From contig OZ014413.1 in assembly GCA_963965975.1 (NCBI GenBank), positions 4,970,001 through 5,034,000 on the forward strand: a stretch of DNA of 64,000 nucleotides, written 5' to 3'. The position numbers and the translations under genes are program-made. The notes below the pieces were generated by a model. That model ran no database searches. It was not told where the DNA came from and was given only the letters and a program-made list of their open reading frames with translations. Each line of letters begins with the position of its first letter. Position 1 is the first letter of the stretch. Origin of the DNA: Xestospongia bergquistia (taxonomy: Eukaryota > Porifera > Demospongiae > Haplosclerida > Petrosiidae). Of the stretch, positions 1-12,905 are shown piece after piece.

Positions 1-695
1 GTACTAACAAATTGTTAACACATCACATATTACATGATTAATACATTATCAATATATCATTAATACATAACTTAGCATTATTGTATTGTTTGGTAGCATA
101 ATTCACACCTAGGAGTATGTATATGCAACATTTAAAGTCCTAATAGACTCAAAATCACCATCTGAATATGTTAAGATCAGCATGATAATATGTAAAAGTA
201 TGGATGATCATAATAAATTGATATTAATTTAAAAGAGTTCATTCAGGCTTAAAGGTAAGGGCTAGATAGTGGTGGGAGTACATTACAAGGTGTTCTTATT
301 TCTAATTGGATCATTCAAACAATGGACATGTTTATAAACATAAGTGTGATGTCAAATACATGACAGTGCATGTCTCTGTAAAATCACGCACCCCATATGT
401 CATGGGATGTTCCACTCCTTTCCCTGACCTCATTGTTCTGTATTTATTAAAATTATAAAGATGTTTTTGTTCACAGACTTGGTTTCAGTTCGTCATAAGA
501 CAACAATAGTTGATGTATACACAATGCCTCAAGACAATAACAACAAGCCAAACAAAAAAAATATATAAAGCTACAATTCTAGACTAGTCAATGCATAGAC
601 AGTTACCTGCAGTTATACGTTAAGAGTCTTGGATTTGACGGCACGTAATTAACAAAATTAACTATCGTTTATTTGTATCTTTAGTTCGATTTAAA
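1..695. other. 5' flank, no gene seen
   Basis: AT-rich sequence without a convincing coding frame. It contains the presumed promoter and 5' UTR of the gene starting at 696. I see no clear TATA box or repeat. Confidence 0.5.
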
Positions 696-3600
696 ATGTC
701 TGTTATATTAACAACATTGATTATTTTATTGGCACTACTAAACTATCCTTTCTACTCAGTAGCAGTTTTCGTTAATTCCTCTCAGCAATTGGAATGGTAC
801 CTTTGCAATAGCAGGCATGGTGATCTTCTCTTAGAACTAAAGAGTGAAAGTAATTATAGCCTCAATCGTACTGGTGCAGCCTGTTTGGTTAGCTCGGGGA
901 ATAGTATTACTCTAAAAAGTAACAGCAACAGTTCTGCTGTTATTAAATGTGGTGAGGAAGCTATGACTAGCCAGATTCTTGCTTTCTTTAATTCTACAGT
1001 GAGAATTGAACGAATAGTGTTTAAAAATTGTGGTACAAATATAAGTAACACACCAGATAATGTCATTGAGTATATTAATAGTTCATCTCTGTATTACACT
1101 TCTTTTCATGCTGCTGCCTTAGTCTTTGTTCATTGTGAGGTCAGTATGACTCTAGTTGAGATCTACTACTCTAAAGGATTTGGTATTGTTGGTATAAATC
1201 TATACAACTCTGTTCTATTGAATGTGAGTACCTCTAATAGCAGTATAACTGTTGGGAGTGGACTTATGCTACATTTTATGGATAATTATATGATGGATTA
1301 TGACTATATTTCTAATGTTTCTCTTATCAATTGCAGCTTTGAATATAACCTTCATTTAAAGCTTATTGATGAATGCCCTCTCAACAACTACATGTACCCT
1401 CACAATGATTCTCTGCCTATTACAAATTCTGCAGGATTGACTATATTGTATACACAGACAAATTATACTGCTCAAGTACAAATTAACAATGCTACATTCA
1501 AACGTAATATTGGAGATGTCGCTGGAGCTATGTTGATTTTACATTATGTCAAAGAAAGACCTGCTATGAATAATGGAACAACAATCATAGAGAACACTAT
1601 GTTTGAACGTAATACCAATGTTGCACCTTGTCATGGAGCAGGAATAGCATTCTACTGGTTTGTCCCTCATCTAACCCCACTACATAATAAAGTACAACCA
1701 CTACTTGTTAGAGATTCTGTATTTAATAAACATTATCCTCTATTTGAAGACCACAATATAATGAACACAAAGTTTTCAACAGGTACTGTATATATTGGAC
1801 TTGTGACCTCATCCACTATGACAATTCTTTTTGAGAGGTCAAATTTCACAAAGAATGTGGCTCCATATACTGGACATGGAACAGGAGCATGTATATTTGC
1901 AGAGAAATATAAATCGAATAGTCCTGGTGGTAAAGTGTTTATAATATTAGAAGACACAACTGCATCTAATAACAGAGAAGATATCAAATATAAAATCATT
2001 TCAATGGTTGGCATGTTTTCATTTTATGCCATAGAGAATGTTACAATAAGAGGAAATCAATCTTGGTTCAGTAATAATAGTGGGTCAGTTATTCATGCAG
2101 TAGATTCTGACATTCATCTATATGGTCAGGTTTTCTTTCAAAGAAACCAAGCAATGAATGGTGCTGCTATCAGATCTACAGGTCAGGGTAGGGTATATTT
2201 TGAGAAAGGAGTTGTAGCAAAGTTTGAAAACAACATTGCACAGCAATCTGGAGGAGCATTACATCTATATAAAGAGACATTACCTTCTGAGAAAGAGTGC
2301 GTTTTGCAAATTAGTGATGGTATTAATGTTACATTTTCAGGAAATATAGCAAGTAGTTCTGGGAACTCAATATATGCATATCCAATATATTCCTGTTCTG
2401 TTAGTAGTAATAAGAGAGTAGTGCAGTCAATCAATTGGACTGAATATTTAGACTTAAATAACTCATGCAATAATTCCCTCTTACAAGTTTCAACCAGAGC
2501 AAGCCAGTTATATGCATGCAACAATAGTGAGAAACACCGGAATCATCTTCACCTCACTTCTTATCCTGGTCAATCATATCGAAGCTATTTTGCAGCAGTT
2601 GATGAAGGCAATTATACTGTTTGGTCAACTCTGGATACAAGAATTATTATCAATAACACAAAACATTACAATCCAGTTCCAAAACTTTGGCTTCAACACA
2701 AAGTAGATTTTGCTTTAAATGAGAACAAATTATCAAGATGCACTCCTGTTGACCTTTCTATTTTGAGTGATTCTGATACAAGTGTCTATGATGCATTAAT
2801 AGTGCTATCTTTACCACATCATCCAGGAATACTACCAATTACCATCACTATACACCCATGTCCCATAGGGTTTCAACTAAACAAGAAGAAAGGAGCATGT
2901 GAGTGCAGCCAAGTGCTATCAAGAATAGTTCCTCACTCTCACTTTAAATGCGACATACAAAACAGTACCAAGGACATTATTAATTCTCAGAACAATACAA
3001 TTACCAGACCTAATAAAGGCAACCCATGGATAGGAAATGTGAATGTTGACAATGTAACAACATTTGGAGGTTCATTACAATGTCCTCTGGGGTATTGCTC
3101 TTTTAATTCCAAACCTAATGTGTTTCATATCAACCACAAAAAGGGCATTGATTTAATTGATAGTAGTGGACATAGCACTCCTCTTTGCCTCTTTAATCGT
3201 GAAAAAACTTTGTGTGGTAGATGCCCACCAAATCTTAGTGTGGTACTAGGTTCAACTGAATGCAGACATTGTCATTCAGGATATACAATATTGACCTCAT
3301 TTCTCTACATAGTAGCAGGACCCCTTTTGGTATATTTATTATATGCTTTAAGATTCACTCTTACAAGTGGTACACTGAATGGCATTATATTCTATGCCCA
3401 AGCAGCTAATGCTGGATATATTGACCTCCTATCACTTTATTTACAAAATAAGGTTATTGAATGGAGAGTGGCAAGATTTTCAATCATTACATTGTCATTT
3501 TTCAATCTTGATATTGGCTTCCCTCTATGTTTTTACAATGGCATGACAGAGTTATGGAAAGCTGGTCTCAGTTTACTATTTCCACTCTATCTCTTGATGA

Positions 3601-4499
3601 TAGTTATTGTCCTCATTATCCTTAGTCGTTTCTCTCATAGGCTGTCCAACAGAATAGCTCACTCCTCAGTCCAAGTACTTGTTACTGTTGTACATCTCTC
3701 ATTCTCAAAGCTAGTGCTTAAAACAGTAGCTGTATTTCAGCATGCTACAATATACACTGAAAATTCTGCAGGGCCTTTCTTAGTGTGGTATTATGATGGC
3801 ACCATCAAATACAGTAGCCAACCTCACTTAATTTTAATGATCATTACCTCTCTGATTACCATTGCTTTTGTGTTGCCATATATCTTGCTACTAATCTTAG
3901 CCAAACCACTTCGTCGTTCTGTTTTAGCAAGCAAGTATTTGCGACCAGTAATTGAAGCTATCCATGCTCCATACAAGGAGGGTAAACAGCATTGGTTTGT
4001 AGGTCGACTACTACTACTAATTATAATGTATGTTGTCTACTTGAGTTACTGGCCAACACATACTACAAAAATCTGCCTCATTTTGTCTCCCTTGCTAGCA
4101 ACATTTCTTATTCTACAAGCTTATGTCAAGCCTTTTAAATCAAAATGGCTCAATATCTTAGACTGCTGGGTCATGTTTATACTGCTCTTTCTATTCCTAA
4201 CCACTTGGTACTACGAAGGACAGGGAAAATTTAGTATTTCATCAGTGATCATTGAAGTATCAGTCATTCTTTTTCTCATAACATTCCTTGTTATTTTAAT
4301 GTACCATATTTGCTGGGTATCTCATCTAGTTTCCTGTATAGAACAAAAGCTATTAAAGAGTAAGAGACAAAGGTGTAGTGATCAAATCATCTCATATCAT
4401 AACAAATCTCATCACACGCTATTAAGTGAGACCAGTAGCTCTTTCTATGGATCATGTAACTATCGAGAGTCTTTGTTGAGTTCTACAAGCAGTGCATAA
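696..4499 (+). CDS. Beta-helix-like secreted head plus multi-pass membrane protein
   Basis: Single-exon 1267-aa frame with an ATG at 696. Residues 1 to about 25 form a hydrophobic signal peptide. Residues about 30-620 are rich in Asn, Ser and Thr with many N-glycosylation sequons and recurring short strands (for example NVSLINCSFEYN and GGALHLYK), as in right-handed parallel beta-helix/Pmp-like repeats. A Cys-rich stretch follows at about 690-860 (CECSQVL, CGRCPPNL, CRHCHSGY). Then come roughly eight to ten hydrophobic spans, including YTILTSFLYIVAGPLLVYLL and FVGRLLLLIIMYVVYL, and a short Ser-rich cytoplasmic tail. This predicts an extracellular recognition or adhesion head on a polytopic anchor. 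The family is expanded and uncharacterised in sponges as far as I recall; ligand and function are unknown. It is intact, unlike its relatives at 5.9-6.7 and 10.2-11.4 kb. Confidence 0.85.
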   Translation: MSVILTTLIILLALLNYPFYSVAVFVNSSQQLEWYLCNSRHGDLLLELKSESNYSLNRTGAACLVSSGNSITLKSNSNSSAVIKCGEEAMTSQILAFFNSTVRIERIVFKNCGTNISNTPDNVIEYINSSSLYYTSFHAAALVFVHCEVSMTLVEIYYSKGFGIVGINLYNSVLLNVSTSNSSITVGSGLMLHFMDNYMMDYDYISNVSLINCSFEYNLHLKLIDECPLNNYMYPHNDSLPITNSAGLTILYTQTNYTAQVQINNATFKRNIGDVAGAMLILHYVKERPAMNNGTTIIENTMFERNTNVAPCHGAGIAFYWFVPHLTPLHNKVQPLLVRDSVFNKHYPLFEDHNIMNTKFSTGTVYIGLVTSSTMTILFERSNFTKNVAPYTGHGTGACIFAEKYKSNSPGGKVFIILEDTTASNNREDIKYKIISMVGMFSFYAIENVTIRGNQSWFSNNSGSVIHAVDSDIHLYGQVFFQRNQAMNGAAIRSTGQGRVYFEKGVVAKFENNIAQQSGGALHLYKETLPSEKECVLQISDGINVTFSGNIASSSGNSIYAYPIYSCSVSSNKRVVQSINWTEYLDLNNSCNNSLLQVSTRASQLYACNNSEKHRNHLHLTSYPGQSYRSYFAAVDEGNYTVWSTLDTRIIINNTKHYNPVPKLWLQHKVDFALNENKLSRCTPVDLSILSDSDTSVYDALIVLSLPHHPGILPITITIHPCPIGFQLNKKKGACECSQVLSRIVPHSHFKCDIQNSTKDIINSQNNTITRPNKGNPWIGNVNVDNVTTFGGSLQCPLGYCSFNSKPNVFHINHKKGIDLIDSSGHSTPLCLFNREKTLCGRCPPNLSVVLGSTECRHCHSGYTILTSFLYIVAGPLLVYLLYALRFTLTSGTLNGIIFYAQAANAGYIDLLSLYLQNKVIEWRVARFSIITLSFFNLDIGFPLCFYNGMTELWKAGLSLLFPLYLLMIVIVLIILSRFSHRLSNRIAHSSVQVLVTVVHLSFSKLVLKTVAVFQHATIYTENSAGPFLVWYYDGTIKYSSQPHLILMIITSLITIAFVLPYILLLILAKPLRRSVLASKYLRPVIEAIHAPYKEGKQHWFVGRLLLLIIMYVVYLSYWPTHTTKICLILSPLLATFLILQAYVKPFKSKWLNILDCWVMFILLFLFLTTWYYEGQGKFSISSVIIEVSVILFLITFLVILMYHICWVSHLVSCIEQKLLKSKRQRCSDQIISYHNKSHHTLLSETSSSFYGSCNYRESLLSSTSSA

Positions 4500-5930
4500 A
4501 CATTCTTCATACTAATTATAGTAATATATGCAAATTAAGTGTTCCATAAGAGTATTCAACACCCATTTTATTAACTGTTCTTAAATAATGATCTTTCAAC
4601 TTTTAAATACTTTTATATTATTATTTATTCTATAACATGATTTAAACACATATACTTAAAGACAATTTACTGAAATGTTTACAACACTTTAGTAATAATG
4701 ACAGGACCCTGATTACTCATTTGTACTTCATTTAAAAAGAGGCTACAGTGAAAAATGGATGTATATGTTTTTCATTTTTTTCTAAGCTAACACCTTTAAC
4801 ATGAATAGTTCACATCTCATCGACGAAAATTGTGCAATACTTTATTTTATAAAAATTATTGAAAATGAGATTACTAACAGTTAAAGATTTACTTCCTGTA
4901 GTGGGTGTAACCACATGAAGACGTAAAAAGGGCTTCGCAGACTAGACATGCATTGGTGAGAGTGCTAAAATGACCGAAATTGTCGAGCAAGAAACTGGTT
5001 TTGACTCTGAAACTTCCTGCTTGGACTTGTCATATTCTTCTTTATAATTCAAAGATGAGTAATTATTATGATAGGCTGGATGGTGGAATACAACCATAAT
5101 TATCTTTATGAACTAATGAAGATACTATATTATTATTATTATTATTATCATCATTTTACAGAACAATAATAGAATTATAAAAATGAGATGAATGGTAAGT
5201 GATAGAAGTAAGAGGGGTATCGAACTGAGGGCCTATTATTAAGTCCTACTAATAGCCTAAAGTTGATTAAAGTTATTATAATATGTGTACATAGTTGTAG
5301 TTATTATAATATGTGTTCATAAATTAAAATTAGCTAATAACTATTACAGCTTAAATCCACTAGTATGCTGTCTGATTGCTTCTGTTTTCTCAGAAGTTTC
5401 AAATGCTTTAGATAATGGAGGCAGTGGGAGTAGAACTACACTGCTCTCTTCACTTCTACATAGTTGTACAACTAAAATTACATGTATCGTTACCTCAATC
5501 AATTCAGCTACATTATCTGTTAATAAAAATGGGATAAAAGGGCCAGTCCTATAGGTAGTTTACACAGGGAAAATTTTCACTTTACAACGTTTGGAAAATA
5601 GCTTACTGAAAGTTTATTCTTCTAAAACATTTTAAACAATATGTCCACCTAATTATCATACAAGTCATGTGTATATACCTACCTCTAGAACACTGCATTC
5701 TTCAACAACTTCAAATTCTGACTTGCTTCCTGTAGCTTTATCATCATCTCCAGTTAATTCTCATCAAACATCTAGTTAATACAAACAATGTTATAGGATA
5801 TAGAAATCATTGATGTTTAGAACACATGTAGTACAATCACACAGCATGACTGTTTAAAAGAAAATACACAAGTTATTCTATCAATCCTACAATCAAGAAA
5901 AAGCAATGGTTCAAGCTGTATGCTTGTTGT
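4500..5930. other. Intergenic, one weak open frame
   Basis: AT-rich spacer with an ATT/ATC triplet run near 5132-5155. A frame at about 5341-5554 (LASVFSEVSN-like wording) reads smoothly but has no recognised domain. It could be an upstream exon or decayed part of the pseudogene that follows. No other gene is seen. Confidence 0.35.
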
Positions 5931-5934
5931 TATT

Positions 5935-6715
5935 GGTATCCAATTTACTAGTACATGTATAAATTTATTATGTCTTTCATTAACAGAACCTAGCGATCCC
6001 AAAAATTCCCTATGTGGTTCAAATGATCATTCTCTTGTACCATCAGGAACTTAATTGCTCCTCTCCACTGATGTACATCACATTCTCTCTTCAACTTCAT
6101 TTTGTCTGGTTGGTAACACATCAAATATCACTTTATGTAGTGTATCATCAATTATTCCTGCTACTATCACATGAAAACCAAACAAATATAACTGTTTTGC
6201 ATCTGTTGGGTTTGGTTTCTATAATGTTAGTGGACTATCAAATGAAAATGTACACATAACAAAATGTGGGGGACTTATGCCATCAACCAGCACTCTATAT
6301 CCTAATGATACAACTTTCTCCTTTCATGACAGTCAGTCGGTCACATTATTTATCAGTTATTTCTCTGACATCATGTTGTCAAAAGTTAACATAAACAATT
6401 GCTCTGGTTTTGCTGTTCTACCAATTAATCGTAATAACAATTTAATTATAAATATTGTGAACATCAGTGACTCCTCTAGGAGTGCTCATTGCTCAAAAAT
6501 TTAACTCTGTCTTGTGGAGGCACAGGAGTAATATTGTATTTTAGTAATTTAGATAATAGAACTAAAGTGTTGAGAGCTGACATACTCCTAAGTGCTGCCT
6601 ATATAAGAGGACTAGTTAACATTGTATCATATGGTGATATATCAAATGCAGGTAAACTCCACACAGAAGAGCGTAAAGCAATCAGTGCTTTTTATGTTGA
6701 TAAAGACAAAACAAA
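5935..6715 (+). pseudogene. Beta-helix family pseudogene, N-terminal fragment
   Basis: Fragments in successive frames read as one protein. About 5980-6060 gives SLTEPSDPKNSLCGSNDHS. About 6190-6290 gives FGFYNVSGLSNENVHITKCGG. 6277-6480 gives TTFSFHDSQSVTLFISYFSD and NINNCSGFAVLPINRNNN. 6489-6680 gives NLTLSCGGTGVILYFSNL. These short N-glycosylated strand repeats resemble the head of the gene at 696-4499. At least three frame changes and internal stops break it, and no membrane half follows. At about 6,690-6,720 it runs into sequence matching the end of exon 3 of the gene at 55-60 kb. It is a decayed, rearranged copy. Confidence 0.6.
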
Positions 6716-7075
6716 GCTAGTAATTTTATATGTATATACTCTGACCTATACTACATATATTACATCATCAAAATATATACGTAACTACTACTTTACAATC
6801 AGGTCATCATAATGTATTTTAAACTATGTATGACTATTTGTCTTTCACCAGACAATAATGATAATCAGGTCTGTACTATATGTGTATATTTTATTATTGG
6901 TAATGGAAATAAACAAAGAACAACAGCAAGACCAACCATTATCTAACACTTTATCAGGTACATCCATGTATACTGACTTAACTATGTTCCTTAACAGAGA
7001 AACTGAAATTACTGGATGGAATGAATAAGGCAAAGACATTCGAGATTGAACAGTTGATCAAGCATAAAGAAAATC
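6700..7075 (+). pseudogene. Orphan coiled-coil exons related to the 55-60 kb gene
   Basis: Three blocks match the 55-60 kb gene in order, with intron sequence between them. The end of exon 3 and its donor region lie at about 6,700-6,716, where the donor GT has become GC. An exon-4 equivalent lies at 6,901-6,957 and reads EINKEQQQDQPLSNTLS; its acceptor AG has become GG, but the GTACAT donor is kept. An exon-5 equivalent lies at 6,998 to about 7,072 and reads NKAKTFEIEQLIKHKE; its acceptor is kept, but its donor is lost. The intact gene has matching blocks at 57,150-57,540. Damaged splice sites and an in-frame stop mean it is not functional. It shows that these exons have been duplicated within the locus. 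Confidence 0.65.
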
Positions 7076-7189
7076 AGTTGTAGTATTGTTAGTAGAACAT
7101 ACCAATACCATAATATGATTATGTTCTATACTAACTTTGTTTTGTCTTTTCTCTCTGTAAAGTTCATTAAGAGCATCCTCTTTTTCTAG

Positions 7190-8115
7190 CAGCAACTTAA
7201 ATGAACCCTAGACAGTAGTGGAAGACCAACCAAAATCCTAGATATCAGTGATAAATCACTGAAAACTCTAGATGCCAGTAAAGCAATGAAAGCCATTGAA
7301 TCCAGAGAAACCCAGATGAGAAAAATTTAAAACCAGTATAGTATAAAACAAAACAAAACCCTAAATGTCAGTAAAAAGCCACCAAACTCCTAAACATCAG
7401 TGATAAACTGACTATAGTCATAGACAACACTATAACAATGAAAGGTCTTGATACCAGAAATAAGCAGATGCCACTAAAATTTTAGTCTTTAATGTTAATG
7501 TTGACATACCTAAAACCCTTGACAATAATACATATGAAATTAGAAGTTGGTAAATGTTAGATGGCAGTATTGTAATTAAAATTTGAGACAAACTCCAGGG
7601 GTTAACTTTAACACATCAGAATAATGCTATACATCAGAATTAATAATACAATAGATATGACGGAGTGTTGACATATCATGATTGGTACAAAAGGGTTAAC
7701 ATATTATAATTAATACAACAGACACTAGGGGTTTAACACAAACAGAATTATACAACAGATACAATACAACACATCAGACTCGAGATTGATGCACATCAGT
7801 ATTAATACACTGACATGAGAGGGTTGAAAACACATCAGGACAACTTGTACAACAGACATATGAGGAATCAATGCACATCAGTATTATATGACAGATTAAC
7901 ATGACATATCAGACTTTAAAGGGTAAATACATACTAAAACTGACATAACAGGATTAATGCATATACATCAGACAAAAGGGGCTAGGGTTAATACACATAC
8001 AAAAGAAGTCGGATTAACATGACACACATTAAACTCAAGGGGATTAACACACAGACTGGTACAATAGGCATAGTGCGTTGATAATACACATCAGTATTAT
8101 ACAATAGATATAAAA
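7190..8115. repeat. Degenerate minisatellite field
   Basis: Two mixed degenerate motifs recur. One carries GATGCCAGTAAA-like words, the other GGGTTAACACATCAG-like words with CAGACA. Both reappear in better order at 15.5-16.2 kb and 13.0-13.8 kb. No gene is seen. Confidence 0.55.
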
Positions 8116-8551
8116 TGGTTGCAACGACTTCAGAAAGAAATGGCCAAAAAAATTTTGAAAATGAAAGATGAATTCAATTCCCACAATTTTACAGCTGGAT
8201 TTCTTTCTACACTAATATTTGACATATTTACAAAGCTATAAATCATGCTTACTTGAATCACTACTATTAATATATGTTGTACAAATGTTACAAGGAAATG
8301 CATTTGTAAAAGTACTAACAATTGCTATTTTTCATTCCTGAACTTGTCAGCAGGTTGCTATCATTACCCATAGATTACAAAATCCCAACAATAGCATACC
8401 AACAATAGCTTATAAAAGTGAAAAGGTCACCATCTTGATAATGAAAATTTATTGTCAAGATGGTAACTGACTTTTCTAGTAAGCAAGATTTTAGTAAGCA
8501 ACATTAATAATTTCAGAAATTAGATAGATAAATGGATGGATGGATGGATGA

Positions 8552-8622
<71 letters not shown>

Positions 8623-9080
8623 TAATGGATACGTAGATTGATGTATAGATTTATAGATAGATCAATAAATTAATAGATAGATACCAACAGACATACATAG
8701 ATTGGTAATTTAGAGAAATACACTAATGGAATACGATGGATTAACAGCTAGTTGACTGAGATAGAATGATGAATATATTCAATGATGAGGGATTAACAGT
8801 TTAATGGATGGAAAATTTAATTAAGTTAACACGAATGCTAAACCTGTATGTAAAATGTATTACACAAAGACACAAATATATTTGTTAATGCTTTACTAAT
8901 AAATTTTAATTATTATAGCTAAACGTTTTAGCAATTTTTGGTGTTAAATGAAAAAACAAATCAGTAGTGGATCTCTGACATGTCTGCCATGACATGGCAT
9001 GACAGAGATCATCATATACATAATATGTATGCATGAAGCAGTGTGATCTATAAGTCATCAACATACCTTTGATTTTGAGC

Positions 9081-9117
<37 letters not shown>

Positions 9118-10200
9118 TGTGTGGAAAGTAAGACTTTAAATTCCATTGTAAACTACTTTGTTGTGTTAGTTTATTTTAAAAATCAGTTCATACAATGCAA
9201 CATGCATTTGTCTACCTTCAAATTTGTATGCTACATATAAATTGTTTTCTCTAAAAATACATTTATTTAAGATTAAATAAGTCAATTGTTAGTTTAAAAA
9301 ATTAGTTTCAGTTATTTTTCTTGTAACAAAGTCAATAAATTTTTAAATTCACTTCTCTATACAAACTGATGTTTGCAAAAACAACTGACCATGCCTGCAT
9401 TAATTAATAGTAAAAGTTTGAAAGTATTATTTACAAATAGAAATACATCAAACAAAGTAGCTAATTTGTATACTAATAGTCCTCTATTTATTGGCTGTAC
9501 AATATTGAATATTGTACCATCTCCCATAGCTTCGACACTACATAAATACCTGCCATTAAATTAATATAACATGTAAAATTAGACCAATTCTTAGCTTTTC
9601 AGCATCTGCAAACTAAGAATGCTCTTATAAAGAGATGGATAAATTACAATAAGGTAGAAAAATATATAAACAAAAGATGTTATAAAATATACCACATTGT
9701 CATGTTCAAAACAAGAAGCATAGTTTTAACTTGTTTATACCAATAGTAACTACTCCATTACAAATCTTCACATAAGCAAAGAATTACTTTACATGTGAAT
9801 AAGTATATATCATAACACTGTTTTCTCATCCCCTACCTGCTCCTTTACCCACATCCAATCATACATAGCTAATCTTCCATAACATGAATGGATGGGTACA
9901 GTATCATCATGAACTACAGGCTAACTATTGGTGGGATGATAGGTTTACAATGTTGTAAACACTTCCTGATACATTGAAAATGACTCATTAATATATACAT
10001 GCATACATTAAGTGATAAGGTAAGTGATGGAACAGAGAATTATCTCAACATTTCTTATAATATTATTAGCTCTGGTATTCCCTGATAAACTGTAGGAATG
10101 AGATGTGGTGAAATTCAATAAGAGAGTACCATAAACCACAAGTCTAGTCCATTCAATATTTTGTTCTTGCATGGTAGAACAACAGTTTCAGCAATAATAA
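8116..10200. other. Intergenic with microsatellites
   Basis: Contains a GATA/GA microsatellite at 8,521-8,625 and a TA run at about 9,084-9,114. I see no supported gene; short open frames here have no coding character. Confidence 0.5.
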
Positions 10201-11430
10201 ACAAATTTTTAAAAAGTAAATATAAACAGTAACAGTTTTTGTAGATTCATATTGTTTTCTTCAAGAATGACTATGACAACCAATCTCATACCAAACCAAT
10301 ACCTTAGTTTTTCTTTTTTACTCTTGTTATTAACAAATTCTGGAGGGTATATTTGTTGAACCAGTTTGACTGGGGCTGTAGGTGTGTATCCTACTGCATC
10401 AAAATAAAAATACATACTCTTATCATTTGTACTCTCTGGAAATACTGTAAAATTTAATAGTGTACAAATGTTGCTGTAGACATTTGAATTTGTTGTTTAA
10501 CAGGTAAATGATTTTTTATGTCAACTGAGGACAATGTTTGATAGTTGTCAATTTTAAAGATTTTTTTAGTTAACCTGGTGAGAATTTCAGCATAAGGATT
10601 ACCATTAAGATCATGTGCTCGTAAACCAACAATAATTGTTTATCCCGGGTACACTTTGATATTATGGTTATCACTTGTATTACTGTTAATACTGCAATAA
10701 TCAGCACTCACAGCTATTGAGGATATCTGAAGAACTTCATGTATAAGTCATTTAAATTGACTTTTTTCAAATATAACTGCTGACAGTCATAAAGTGGTGA
10801 AATGTAAACAGAGGTATCAACAAGTTTTGACATTGTTTTCTTTAAAACTCATTTTGGTCTTTAATTGGGATATGTTCTGACTCACTACTTGAATAGTACA
10901 CAGTGGATTTGCCATAAGGAGAATTATGTTCATTTGTGAATAAATTTTACCACCAAAAAAGAAAGCACATTTATTAATGAATGTAGCATTGGTTGATTCA
11001 TGAATAAAGATATCGGATAATGAATCAAGCATCTCCATGACTAGCTTTGTCGTTATAGAAAATTAAAATACCATTCAAACTGCTTGTATTATTAACCTTG
11101 ATAAATTTATGAATACTTCCTTTCTCCATTGATATAGACAGACTTTACATTGACAAAAACTAATTTACCAGAATTCACAGCTGTTTTGTATCCTTTAGTT
11201 GTTTCTGAGAGAATAAATGGATTACATATTACAATATATATTTGATAGCAAGACAAAGGAGAAAAGTGAGCTTTGAGTTTGTCTGATACATCAGAAGATG
11301 TAATTATATGAAAAATAGAATGATTGTATATACTTAATAGAGATCGATAACGATAATGAAAGTCACTGCTCCTTTGAGACAAACTGTGGTCCATTGTCTG
11401 TGACAATACCCTAGCAAAACTGAACAATTT
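10200..11430 (-). pseudogene. Beta-helix family pseudogene on the minus strand
   Basis: Read on the minus strand, 11,427-11,107 and 11,038-10,817 give strand-repeat text such as STNATFINKCAFFFGGKIYS. Further down, about 10,730-10,480 gives a conserved family block: a Tyr-Pro-Gly motif, then VGLRAHDLNGNPYAEILTRL. An in-frame TAA directly follows the Tyr-Pro-Gly codons. The counterpart in the intact gene at 696-4499 is the SYPGQSYRSYFAAVDEGNYT region. Several frame changes are present and no membrane half is visible. This is a decayed relative of the gene at 696-4499, from a different subfamily than the + strand relic at 6 kb. Confidence 0.6.
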
Positions 11431-11934
11431 TGTGCAAAAATTGCAATTAAATTGCTATTTTGAATTAATCACCAAAAGATATTATAATGGCATAAATTGC
11501 CAAAAAATAACTAACTGCCATTAATTACACTTTTTTGCAAGTTTTGCTAAAGTAGTTTGTACATACTTTAGTAAATTTATGTTAGACATTTTTATTTATA
11601 TTATATTTCATATTATAGAAAAACTTTATAACATGAACATCTAGTCATGAGTGAGATTATTTAGAAATCTTGCAATGTACATTTTAGTGCCAAAATTCAT
11701 AAAAAAATTTTTTTAGTAATATCTTTAACAGGTACAAAACAAATACCTTTTTCAGATCGTACAGGTAATAACTTACATACAGTAGTCATCAGTTAATGTA
11801 GATTAGATCATAAATCTATTAGAGTGACAAAAGGGTCAGTAGTATCATACTTATAGCATAATATAAGTATTATGATACAATTGTCATCATTCCCAACACT
11901 CAACTAGAACATTACCTAGAGAACAAAAACAACT

Positions 11935-12905
11935 AGAGAATAAAAGTGGGCAGTTAGAATTAATGATATATAAAAAATCAATCTTACATAGAGTAGTTAT
12001 TAGAGAACTTCACTACATCATCTCCAGTCTAGTCATCAAAGTATCACTATAGAATACAAGGGGTTTAGTACAAGATTGTCAAAATTAATGAGAGATCAAA
12101 CTTACAGTCTAAAATGTTATTGAGGAACCTTTACATCATGTACTCCTACACAGCATAGATCAAAATTCAGCTAAAAATTAAAACATGTTTAATATAGAAC
12201 TGTCCACATTATTATAACTTTCAGTAGTTATCAGTTAATGTACATCAGATCATCACTACAATGACCATTAACCTGTACATCCTATTATTTTATAACAAAG
12301 CTCATTCAGTAGACAATTATATTATTTAATAATTCAACTTACAGGAAGTGTCTACTAAATGTAACAGAATGTTTTGTTCTCTAACATTACAGTTACTACA
12401 CAACTCACAACCACTAGAACATTATATCATTACACTACAGAACAAATAGTTAGTAAATTAGTAATTTAATAATAGATATGACTTACATATATAGTATATC
12501 ATAGGACTATACTAGATCTAGATCATCACATGTTGATGTAGAATAAATTACTATTATAATAGAAGAAAACAAACAGTAAAAACATTTATTTAATAAGTGT
12601 TTCTATTAACTTACTAAAAGTAGGACTATCATCTCCAATAGATCAGTAAACGGACCTATCTACTCTATCCTAAAAGAAGGTATTATTTAAATTGTTGAGT
12701 TTATAACTCTAAATTAGTTGATGATCATCTCCAATAGAAAACAGTCCTACTATAAAATGAAAAATAGTTATTATAACAGAGAAGCAATAATAATTATCAT
12801 AAATTGACAAGAGTCTGTTCTATATTAAAATTACTTAATAATTCTAGTGTACAACAGTCCATATCACTTATTAGGGATAAAGAGAAGAGCCTACACTTCA
12901 CACAC
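11935..12905. repeat. Segmental duplication, copy 1
   Basis: Aligns collinearly with 14,450-15,430, diverged by substitutions and indels. Shared stretches include the block with ATCACATGTTGATGTAGAAT (12,526 and 15,060) and the GACAAGA...TCTGTT block near 12,808 and 15,338. Confidence 0.7.

Noticed and set aside
2183..2524. 113-codon minus-strand frame
   Set aside because: Antisense shadow of the intact 1267-aa gene.
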